DNA from: Firmicutes bacterium UBA6226
GTDB taxonomy: Bacteria; Bacillota_A; Clostridia; Peptostreptococcales; Acidaminobacteraceae
Length of the DNA: 5,991 bases
Reading direction: 5' to 3'
Assembly (NCBI GenBank): GCA_002441045.1
Contig: DJWQ01000081.1
Span: 7,242-13,232 of the forward strand
Shown piece by piece: positions 1 through 5,991 of the stretch; positions within the stretch are counted from its first letter, which is position 1, and every line of letters starts with the position of its first letter. The notes under the pieces are model-generated. The model had not been told where the DNA came from. It searched no databases and saw only the letters and a program-made list of their open reading frames with translations. The position numbers and the translations under genes are program-made.

Positions 1-3000
1 AAAGCACCTCCTGGACGTGAGGGGACAACACAAGTTCAAATCTTGAATCCAAGTGGTGGGTTGGCAGTAAGTGACTTCACGTATGTTAAAACCTTTAATA
101 AGGATCCAATCTTTAATAGCTTTACACCACCTCTAGGAACCTATGGCACTTTAGTCGTGGTAAATGGTGATAATTTCCTTAAACCAGATCCAACAGCTGT
201 AACTGAACGTGGAATTGATGCTTATCGTTTAATTGGATCGAGAATCTTATTAGATGGCAAAGAAGTTAACTCCTATAAAAGAGATACGACGGGTAACATT
301 ATTTTTGATGTGTATGCTGCACCTTCGGAAGAGGCGCTGATTAAGCTAGATGCAGGCAAGCCAGTTTATTCTAAATTTGCGGACAATACGACAACCATTA
401 ACCAAAGTACAGGTGATGTCGTTACTTTATCAAATGATGCAGATGGCAATCCTGCAATTATGACGGCAACTGAAGTATATGCAATTAAATATTCAGGTGG
501 CAGTTATCAAGCTTATAACAAAAACAATGTATTAATAGGCAGTGCAAGCATTAGCTATAATGGTGGCACCTCTGCGACAACGATTGCGATTACAGGTGGT
601 CCAACATTTGTTTCAACCATGAACAACCAATTGATTCGAATTGGATTAAACGGAGAGGGCGAAAAGCAAGTTTATCTTTCTGATTATACCGATTCGATCA
701 CTTTAAAATCTGCAGATGGCGAGCGCTTCACACTTTCTTATAACTTTTTAGAACAACCTATCTTAACCAATGGTAAGGACAAGAGCTATGTGGTTAAGTA
801 TGAAGCTGTGGATCAAATCGTTGCAGAGGACAGCATTGGTTACACTAGACCAATTGTTGTCAATAATCAGGGGATTGAACTCGATGGTACTCAACTGGAT
901 ATGATTACACCGTATACTGTTAACTCAGCAACAGGTCGAATTGATGGAAATCTATCTAAAGTATTATCTAAAAATCAAATTATATTTACAGTGCCTTACC
1001 TAACCACAGGAAAAGGCTACAAAGACATTTCAGTTGTGAATCCAGATACCAAAAGCGCTAGTAAAACGGGTGACAATGGTTTCTACTATATTACTCAAGC
1101 AACATCAAGCCCAATCATAACAACGATTGAACCTCCAAAGGGCTCGGTAGATGGCGGTTACTATGTCACGATATCAGGTAGTGATTTTGAAGACGAGGTA
1201 AGAGTGTTTATCGATTCTGTTGAAGTTCCTGCTTCAGACACATACGTGGCACTTGATGGTTCGTGGATTAAAATTAAAATGCCAAAATCCATTAAAAAAC
1301 TGAATGAAGACTATGGCGTAGATGAGCTTGCTGTTCCAGTTGTTATCGTCAATCCAGATGGTGGTAATACGGGAAGAGACAAAGGCTTCACCTACATTAT
1401 TCCGATGTCAGATCCAGTTATATCTAGAATTGTGCCTACTGGTGGTTCATCTAACGGTGGTGAAATTGTTGAGATTATCGGTTATGAGTTCAGATTTTAC
1501 GAGCCATATGAAAATTCAGTAGGTGGTCCAAACTATGATTTAGGCGATATTTTCATAGATCAGTACAAAAACGGTGTTTGGGATGACCTGCTATCTGCGT
1601 CGGTAGACCCGGGTGCAGTGACCTCTTATCCAGAGTTAACCAACCCATATTACTCAGTTTACTACGACTCCGTTATTTTACCGAAAGTATACTTTGGTGA
1701 AAACGAAGCGAAAATCGTTGAATATTCAAAAGGCTTTATCAAAGTCATTACACCAGCACATAGCGCAGGGGCTGTAGATGTATATGTCATCAACAATGAC
1801 TCTGGTGTAAGTAATAAAGTTAAGTACACCTACAACGCAACGACGCCAGTGATCAGTAGCATCGTTCCAAACTTTGGTAGAAGACAGGGTCAAGAACCAA
1901 AGGATATTTATGGTTCTAAACTGTATCGTTCAGTCGTTTATGGCTATAAAGACGATGATGCCTCTCAAATTCAATTACTAGATCATGTTCAAGCACTGGT
2001 GAGATTTGGTACTATTGATAATAGAAGCATCGATAGAAATTCAGCCAACTCTGGTTTAATTAACAATCAGAGGACAACCGTCAACCTAGATGGTGGCCTT
2101 TCAATGAGCTACTATGGTGATCTTGGTCAAGTGAAGCTCACCGTTACAGAAAATAACATTATATATTCGAGAACCTTCGATTATGACAATTCTGTCGCTT
2201 ATCTGCCACTGGATATGCTACAAAATTCAGCTGGAGAGTACTATGTTCCAAATGGCCTCAAAAATGTTGATAACACCTTATACAGCGGCAATGCGTATGA
2301 GTATGTCAAATTAGAGATCTCAGACCGTCGTGTCTTCGTTGAAAGAGGCTATGCACCAAAGGCAACCTATGATAACGACACACACGTTACAGTCGTTACG
2401 CCATCGTATTATACGATAGGTACGGTTCAACTTGCTTACTATAATTCAGATGGTGGAAAGACAACTAAAAACTTCACTTATACCAACCCAGCCAGTGAAC
2501 CAAAAATTCTTAATATTGAGCCTCAAAACTTATCATTTGACGAAACCAAATGGTTAGTGGAAACCTCAATGGACGGTGGTATAGATATTGAGATCGTCGG
2601 TAATGACTTTAGAAATAACGTAGCCGTTTATATTGGGTCCTATAAAGCAACCGTAAAAGAAGTGACAACAAAGCAAATTAATGGCATCACATACGATTTA
2701 ATCGTAGCAACCGTACCAAAGGCAACAATTAACGATGTGGATAAAGAATATCCAATAATGATTCAAAATGAAGATAAAGGTTTGGCAACTTCAAATAACC
2801 TATCCGATTTAATTGGACCAAATTACGGCGCTTCAACGTTGCCTTTCTACTTTATTTACAAAAAGCCGTTATCAGGACCAAGAATTGATAAGATTACACC
2901 GACTAAAACATCGATTTATGGTGGTAATAAAATCGTCATCACAGGTAGTGACTTTAGAGAAGGGGCTTATGTAATTATCGGTACGCGTGCTGGGATCCCA

Positions 3001-3522
3001 ATCTATAATGGCGTTATAACAGAAAGAGGAACCATATTAACCTTTACAACACCAAATAATATGACATTAGGAGCAAAAGGCGTTCAGGTTCTAAATAATG
3101 ATTTTGGTATTGCAATTAAAAATCCAGGCATTACCGTTGTTTCTGCGCCAACGCTTTCACCAGTCATCACTGATGAGAACGACAGTGTAATCAACAGAAT
3201 TCACGTTACTGGAGGACAGGTAATCAAACTTAAAGGAACTGGCTTTGCAGAGGGTGCAACCGTATACTTTGGCGGAGAGTGGTTAACAAAAGGCTCTTCT
3301 GATACTGTAGCAGAAACAGAACAAGGGATTTATAGAGATGACTCAATTAAATATGTAAAAGATGGTATTAAAGCAGCTAAGGTTGAATTCGTTGACAGTC
3401 AAACACTTTTGGTTACAACACCTGAAGTTGATTTTGAAGGTGACGTGACCATCGTCGTGAAAAACGCAGACGGTGGTATTACGGATAATAGTGTTAAACT
3501 CAACTATACGGTGCCAATACCA
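1..3522 (+). repeat. Tandem array of eight IPT/TIG modules (protein-level repeat)
   Basis: Each module opens with a P-x-I-x-x-I-x-P type strand followed by a glycine pair and a V-x-I-x-G-x-x-F strand, for example SPIITTIEPPKGSVDGG at residue 370 and GPRIDKITPTKTSIYGG at 959. Each closes with a V-x-N-x-D-x-G turn and, in most copies, an FTY-like strand. The closing turn is visible eight times, at residues 16 (NPSGG), 347 (NPDTK), 451 (NPDGG), 598 (NNDSG), 815 (NSDGG), 923 (NEDKG), 1032 (NNDFG) and 1155 (NADGG). Copy lengths run from about 92 to more than 300 residues, and the DNA of the copies has diverged, so this is an old duplication, not a recent tandem expansion. Module 4 lacks the usual glycine pair and has RRQGQEPKDIYGSKL at this position. 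Confidence 0.88.
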
Positions 3523-4500
3523 AAGGATCCTTCTGGACTTAAGGTTTCGGTAGTAGACGATCGTTACATTAAGCTTTATGATTATGTATCAGACACCGCA
3601 AATTACTTTGAAATTTATGTCTATATTGGGATTAAAACAAATGCAGAACTGATGAGTAACAATTACCGAGACTTTAAATATCTTGGTATCACTAATATTG
3701 AACCTTATAAAATAACGACTTTACCAGGGCTAGAAAATATGAGCTCTGCAGAAAGAGTCGTCTTTGTAGTTAAAGCCGTTAACAAGTTTGGCTCCTCAGG
3801 GTATTCAAATGTCGCAGCGTTAACTTATCAGGATACAAAAAATATCGATGAACTTGGTCCTGAAGATCTCGATGGAGATTTGGGTGTACCAAGTGGTCAA
3901 GATTATAGTACCGTACAAAACGGAAGTATCGTGACGGTAAATCTAGCATCTAAGATTACAAAGGGCTTGGTTAACATAGATCTATCAGATTCAGTGACAG
4001 CTCAAATGACTACGAAACGTATCTTACTACCAGAAACCTTGGTCAAATCAGGCTTAACCAGTATCACGATAGATTTTGGCAACAGTCAGTACAGATTCAC
4101 ACCAGTTGCAGCGAACACGGCAACCTTTAGAAGTGTTGCGGATCTTTATAGTGCTTATGCTCGAATTGTTGAGGATTCTTCTATGAGCTCTTCAAGATCT
4201 TATCTAACGCCAAATGTTCGAGGGAAGAAGCAAGTATCAAAGGTTCACAGCGTATCTTTTGATGTAAGTTCAAATGAATCTACTAAGAGCTTTACACAGC
4301 TTGCTTCCACTATGGACTTGACACTTTACTATGATCCGACAGGTTTGACGACGTCGGGAGAAGCACAAATTCAGATGTATAAATACAATGTTTCGACAGG
4401 TACCTATACAGTCGTATCTGCAACTGTAGATACCATTAACAATCGCGTTACTGCAAGAATCAAAGATGCAGGACACTATGTGTTGTTAGCAAATCGTTAG
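1..4500 (+). CDS. Giant multi-IPT/TIG-domain surface protein (5' end outside window)
   Basis: The reading frame is open from base 1 to the TAG at 4498-4500, giving 1499 visible residues. Residues 1-14 already encode the end of a TIG module, so the TTG at 43 is not the true start and the gene begins left of the window. Numbering from base 1, the order is: partial TIG (1-28), seven further TIG modules (about 35-365, 371-467, 471-613, 615-830, 833-956, 959-1050, 1053-1174), an FN3-like module (1175-1278), an acidic linker and a C-terminal beta-rich module (1281-1499). TIG modules are immunoglobulin-like folds common in bacterial extracellular and adhesive proteins; that is family knowledge. No cysteine occurs in the visible part. 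No catalytic motif, LPxTG, SLH or membrane anchor is seen, so any wall attachment must lie upstream or be indirect. Role inferred: extended cell-surface or adhesin-like structural protein; the ligand is unknown. Confidence is high for the gene and domain class, low for function. Confidence 0.95.
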   Translation, partial: KAPPGREGTTQVQILNPSGGLAVSDFTYVKTFNKDPIFNSFTPPLGTYGTLVVVNGDNFLKPDPTAVTERGIDAYRLIGSRILLDGKEVNSYKRDTTGNIIFDVYAAPSEEALIKLDAGKPVYSKFADNTTTINQSTGDVVTLSNDADGNPAIMTATEVYAIKYSGGSYQAYNKNNVLIGSASISYNGGTSATTIAITGGPTFVSTMNNQLIRIGLNGEGEKQVYLSDYTDSITLKSADGERFTLSYNFLEQPILTNGKDKSYVVKYEAVDQIVAEDSIGYTRPIVVNNQGIELDGTQLDMITPYTVNSATGRIDGNLSKVLSKNQIIFTVPYLTTGKGYKDISVVNPDTKSASKTGDNGFYYITQATSSPIITTIEPPKGSVDGGYYVTISGSDFEDEVRVFIDSVEVPASDTYVALDGSWIKIKMPKSIKKLNEDYGVDELAVPVVIVNPDGGNTGRDKGFTYIIPMSDPVISRIVPTGGSSNGGEIVEIIGYEFRFYEPYENSVGGPNYDLGDIFIDQYKNGVWDDLLSASVDPGAVTSYPELTNPYYSVYYDSVILPKVYFGENEAKIVEYSKGFIKVITPAHSAGAVDVYVINNDSGVSNKVKYTYNATTPVISSIVPNFGRRQGQEPKDIYGSKLYRSVVYGYKDDDASQIQLLDHVQALVRFGTIDNRSIDRNSANSGLINNQRTTVNLDGGLSMSYYGDLGQVKLTVTENNIIYSRTFDYDNSVAYLPLDMLQNSAGEYYVPNGLKNVDNTLYSGNAYEYVKLEISDRRVFVERGYAPKATYDNDTHVTVVTPSYYTIGTVQLAYYNSDGGKTTKNFTYTNPASEPKILNIEPQNLSFDETKWLVETSMDGGIDIEIVGNDFRNNVAVYIGSYKATVKEVTTKQINGITYDLIVATVPKATINDVDKEYPIMIQNEDKGLATSNNLSDLIGPNYGASTLPFYFIYKKPLSGPRIDKITPTKTSIYGGNKIVITGSDFREGAYVIIGTRAGIPIYNGVITERGTILTFTTPNNMTLGAKGVQVLNNDFGIAIKNPGITVVSAPTLSPVITDENDSVINRIHVTGGQVIKLKGTGFAEGATVYFGGEWLTKGSSDTVAETEQGIYRDDSIKYVKDGIKAAKVEFVDSQTLLVTTPEVDFEGDVTIVVKNADGGITDNSVKLNYTVPIPKDPSGLKVSVVDDRYIKLYDYVSDTANYFEIYVYIGIKTNAELMSNNYRDFKYLGITNIEPYKITTLPGLENMSSAERVVFVVKAVNKFGSSGYSNVAALTYQDTKNIDELGPEDLDGDLGVPSGQDYSTVQNGSIVTVNLASKITKGLVNIDLSDSVTAQMTTKRILLPETLVKSGLTSITIDFGNSQYRFTPVAANTATFRSVADLYSAYARIVEDSSMSSSRSYLTPNVRGKKQVSKVHSVSFDVSSNESTKSFTQLASTMDLTLYYDPTGLTTSGEAQIQMYKYNVSTGTYTVVSATVDTINNRVTARIKDAGHYVLLANR
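3523..3834 (+). other. Fibronectin type III-like module in the TIG protein
   Basis: Directly after the last TIG module, residues 1175-1278 start with P-x-G-L-K-V and end with V-x-A-V-N-x-F-G-x-S-G-Y-S-N-V-A, the usual pattern of FN3 modules (a proline-rich opening strand, then the F-strand followed by a G-x-S turn). FN3 modules serve as spacers or ligand-binding units in bacterial secreted proteins. The middle holds a tyrosine-rich strand (FEIYVYIGIKT) and a helix-like NAELMSNNYRDF stretch not typical of FN3, so the fold call is a motif-level judgement. Confidence 0.65.
3841..4497 (+). other. C-terminal beta-rich module of the TIG protein
   Basis: Residues 1281-1499 follow an acidic linker (about 1281-1300, rich in D, E and G). 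They contain alternating beta strands (SIVTVNLASKI; TKRILLPETLV; LTSITIDFG) and end in a TLYYDPTGL ... MYKYNVSTGTYTVVSATVD ... GHYVLLANR pattern. By recollection this YDP / YKY-x-x-x-TG-x-Y / TVD / G-x-Y-x-LL ending recurs near the C-terminus of modular surface proteins from Clostridia and Paenibacillus-like bacteria, often next to SLH triplets. Here the protein stops right after it with no SLH. It may be a folding cap or an assembly domain; this is inference. Confidence 0.5.
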
Positions 4501-4510
4501 GGAGGAGAGG
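4501..4510 (+). promoter_or_regulatory. Strong Shine-Dalgarno site for the SLH gene
   Basis: GGAGGAGAGG starts at the base right after the upstream TAG stop. GGAGG ends 8 bases before the ATG at 4514, an ideal Bacillota spacing. It decides the start of the downstream gene. With only 13 bases between the genes there is no room for a promoter or terminator, so the two are very likely cotranscribed, possibly with translation of the second helped by ribosomes finishing the first. Confidence 0.9.
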
Positions 4511-4513
4511 CTC

Positions 4514-4576
4514 ATGAAGAAAATAATCACACTCATATTAGTCGTTTGCTTAGTGACGCCACTTGCTGCGTTTGCT
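4514..4576 (+). other. Sec signal peptide of the SLH protein
   Basis: MKK is followed by a hydrophobic core (IITLILVVCLV), a helix-breaking proline at residue 16 and the sequence LAAFA before AMPFD. A19-F20-A21 fits the A-x-A rule for signal peptidase I, giving cleavage after residue 21. C12 sits inside the hydrophobic core with V at -1, so it is not a lipobox. Confidence 0.88.
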
Positions 4577-5991
4577 GCGATGCCATTTGACGTTCCAGTA
4601 CCTGAATTTACAGCACTAAAGACGGATACGACAAATGCCAACACGCTAACTGGAAGTGTCAAAGGGAAAGATATCATTACGAATAGTTATTTCAGTGATA
4701 TTAAGGGCACATACGGACATGAAAGCATCGTCCGTATGGCCGCTCTTGGTGTCATCAAACAATATGGTGATAAAAAGTATTACCCTGCAAGAAATGCCAC
4801 AGGCTATGATGTTCTAGGTATGTTGGTTAGGATGCGAGGCAATGAAGCTGCAGTGATGCAAAGAGTCTATAACCAAGCGGGCTCATCCACGACTAATGCT
4901 CAGCTCGTACAGCTTCGAAATCAAGAGTATTTAACAGAAGCACAAACGCTTGGCATTATTACCGCAGCGGAAGTACTCAATCTTAACCAAGCAGTTAATA
5001 AAGAAACTGTTGCAGTTTGGACAGCGAGAGCGATAGGTAAAACACCAGTTTTTAATCAGCAAACCGTATTCACATATTCGGATTGGGTAAATGTTAACCC
5101 AATTTATCGTTCTCTAATTGAAGATATGACGACGGAGGGCATTATTCCCCTTAATAACGACGGTTCATTCGGTCCAAAAGAGAATGTAACAAGAGGTGAG
5201 CTTGCTGTCATTATGTCAGCCGCAACGGATACACAGTATACAGCGAGAAATATCGTGTCTGGATTTGGACTTGTAATTGGTGTTAAACCAGAGACCATTT
5301 ACGAAAATGGCGATACCATTAAACGCAATACTGTAACGGTTAAAAATACAGATGGAACAGTGACCAACCTCGTGAGTGAAACGCACTCTAAAGGCAATTT
5401 GCAATATGACTATGTCGTCTATAAAAACGGAATTGTATCGAATAACTCGTATCTAAAGCTAGGTGATGAAGTAGAGTATGTCACACTTGCAGGCGATCTT
5501 CAGTACGTTGAAGTAGTAGACCACAACCTGATTTTGGAAAAAATAGCAGCAAGTAACGAAGCGGACATATATACGACGTTTCATTATGGCACACTGATAG
5601 ACATTAATACAAAAACACAGTACAAAAATGGCTCTACTGTCATTACAGAAATATACAGAGTCGTGGACATTACAGGTGATACTTTTGACATACTTGTCGA
5701 TGAAAACATGTACGATGGCCAAAGAGATGACGTAATCACTTACAAAAATAATTCAGTGGGTGGCGTTCACTTGCTTGAAATAGGCGATGTGATGGAGTAT
5801 CTCGTGAACGAAAACAGAGAAATCATCTACATCAAAGTTGCACCACTTGACAAGACAAGCCTTTCAGGGACCGTTAGAGAAGTAACACCACTTGCTGAAG
5901 ATGGTCCTGCAACGATGACGATCTATGGCTATGACGATAAAGTCTATCAATTTCCTCTTGCGCCATATGCGAACCTTAGAATTAACGATCG
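4514..5991 (+). CDS. Secreted SLH-domain protein with C-terminal beta repeats (3' end outside window)
   Basis: The frame is open from ATG 4514 to the window edge (492 complete codons, no stop), so the gene is truncated on the right. The start is supported by GGAGG 8 bases upstream and by an immediate signal peptide (residues 1-21). An unstructured spacer (about 23-56) is followed by an SLH triplet (about 57-109, 131-175, 186-237) and a repeated beta-strand region (about 249-335, 356-443, 449 onward). SLH triplets bind secondary cell-wall polysaccharide in Gram-positive bacteria (family knowledge), so the product should be exported and held non-covalently on the wall. The only cysteine is residue 12 in the signal peptide. 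SLH1 and SLH2 lack the TRxE motif; SLH3 keeps it as VTRGELAV. The N-terminal SLH placement resembles S-layer proteins. The role of the C-terminal repeats is unknown. It lies 13 bases after the TIG gene in the same direction. Confidence 0.93.
   Translation, partial: MKKIITLILVVCLVTPLAAFAAMPFDVPVPEFTALKTDTTNANTLTGSVKGKDIITNSYFSDIKGTYGHESIVRMAALGVIKQYGDKKYYPARNATGYDVLGMLVRMRGNEAAVMQRVYNQAGSSTTNAQLVQLRNQEYLTEAQTLGIITAAEVLNLNQAVNKETVAVWTARAIGKTPVFNQQTVFTYSDWVNVNPIYRSLIEDMTTEGIIPLNNDGSFGPKENVTRGELAVIMSAATDTQYTARNIVSGFGLVIGVKPETIYENGDTIKRNTVTVKNTDGTVTNLVSETHSKGNLQYDYVVYKNGIVSNNSYLKLGDEVEYVTLAGDLQYVEVVDHNLILEKIAASNEADIYTTFHYGTLIDINTKTQYKNGSTVITEIYRVVDITGDTFDILVDENMYDGQRDDVITYKNNSVGGVHLLEIGDVMEYLVNENREIIYIKVAPLDKTSLSGTVREVTPLAEDGPATMTIYGYDDKVYQFPLAPYANLRIND
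4682..5224 (+). other. SLH triplet (cell-wall polysaccharide binding region)
   Basis: SLH1 (residues 57-109) has YFSDI, a helix ending in LGVI and YYPARNATGYDV in the place of F-x-P-x-x-x-ITRAE. SLH2 (about 131-175) is the weakest; it keeps LGII and VNKETVAVW followed by a helix, but no clear F-x-D opening. SLH3 (186-237) is the best, with FTYSDW, EGIIPLNNDGSFGP and VTRGELAV (R227, E229). The three together match the usual triplet length of about 180 residues. Confidence 0.85.
5258..5991 (+). repeat. Tandem beta-strand repeats after the SLH triplet
   Basis: Copy A (residues about 249-335) and copy B (about 356-443) align along their length. Both have a small-G-x-L opening (FGLVIGV / YGTLIDI), then YENGDT / YKNGST, then a variable strand, YKNGIVSNNSYLKLGDEVEYV / YKNNSVGGVHLLEIGDVMEYL (20-21 residues each) and a closing strand LQYVEVV / IIYIKVA. 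A third copy seems to begin at about residue 449 (LSGTVREV) and is cut by the window edge. The shared Y-K-N and L-x-x-G-D-x-x-E-Y landmarks make the A/B repeat clear. The small strand-rich unit resembles repeats seen in other SLH proteins, but no named family is claimed. Confidence 0.7.

Noticed and set aside
1322..1522. 66-codon + strand reading frame inside the TIG gene
   Set aside because: It lies in another frame wholly within a clear TIG coding region, has no Shine-Dalgarno site and its translation shows no recognisable motif.
3859..3894. Dockerin- or EF-hand-like calcium loop in the acidic linker (EDLDGDLG)
   Set aside because: It lacks the full D-x-D-x-D-G spacing with the later acidic residue and there is no paired second loop or flanking helix; it reads better as an acidic linker.
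4480..4513. Terminator or promoter between the two genes
   Set aside because: The gap is 13 bases filled by the ribosome binding site, and no hairpin followed by a T-run is visible at the end of the first gene.
4541..4552. Possible lipoprotein lipobox around C12 of the SLH protein
   Set aside because: The residue before the cysteine is valine, not G, A or S, the cysteine sits in the middle of the hydrophobic core, and a good A-F-A signal peptidase I site follows.
4270..5722. Several 62-87 codon reading frames on the - strand
   Set aside because: All lie opposite the strong + strand genes, overlap one another or the gene junction, and their translations are low-quality and cysteine-rich, as expected for antisense shadows.

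Overview
The window holds two large genes on the + strand, both cut by the window edges and separated by only 13 bases that carry a strong Shine-Dalgarno sequence. The A/T-rich base composition, the GGAGG ribosome binding site, a Gram-positive style signal peptide and S-layer homology (SLH) repeats point to a low-G+C Bacillota, most likely an anaerobic Clostridia lineage. The genus cannot be fixed from this sequence. Both visible products are cysteine-free in their presumed mature parts, as is common for exported surface proteins of such bacteria.

Bases 1-4500 are the 3' part of a giant surface-type protein (at least 1499 residues; its start lies left of the window). It is built from eight IPT/TIG immunoglobulin-like modules in a row (the first partial), then a fibronectin-III-like module and a C-terminal beta-rich module. 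Two TIG modules (1 and 4) are greatly enlarged by insertions. One insertion carries what looks like an extra small beta module of a type reminiscent of phage and surface structural proteins. No SLH, sortase or transmembrane anchor is visible at the C-terminus.

Bases 4514-5991 are the 5' part (492 complete codons, still open) of a secreted SLH protein: signal peptide, an SLH triplet in which only the third copy keeps the classic TRxE motif, then at least two and probably three copies of an approximately 87-residue beta-strand repeat.

The two genes look like one transcription unit making cell-envelope or S-layer-associated proteins. A reasonable inference is that the SLH protein binds the cell-wall polysaccharide and that the TIG protein is an extended surface or adhesive structure. 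A direct partnership is not shown by the sequence. No RNA genes, mobile elements, CRISPR arrays, promoters or terminators were seen, and there is no gene-free stretch longer than 13 bases.
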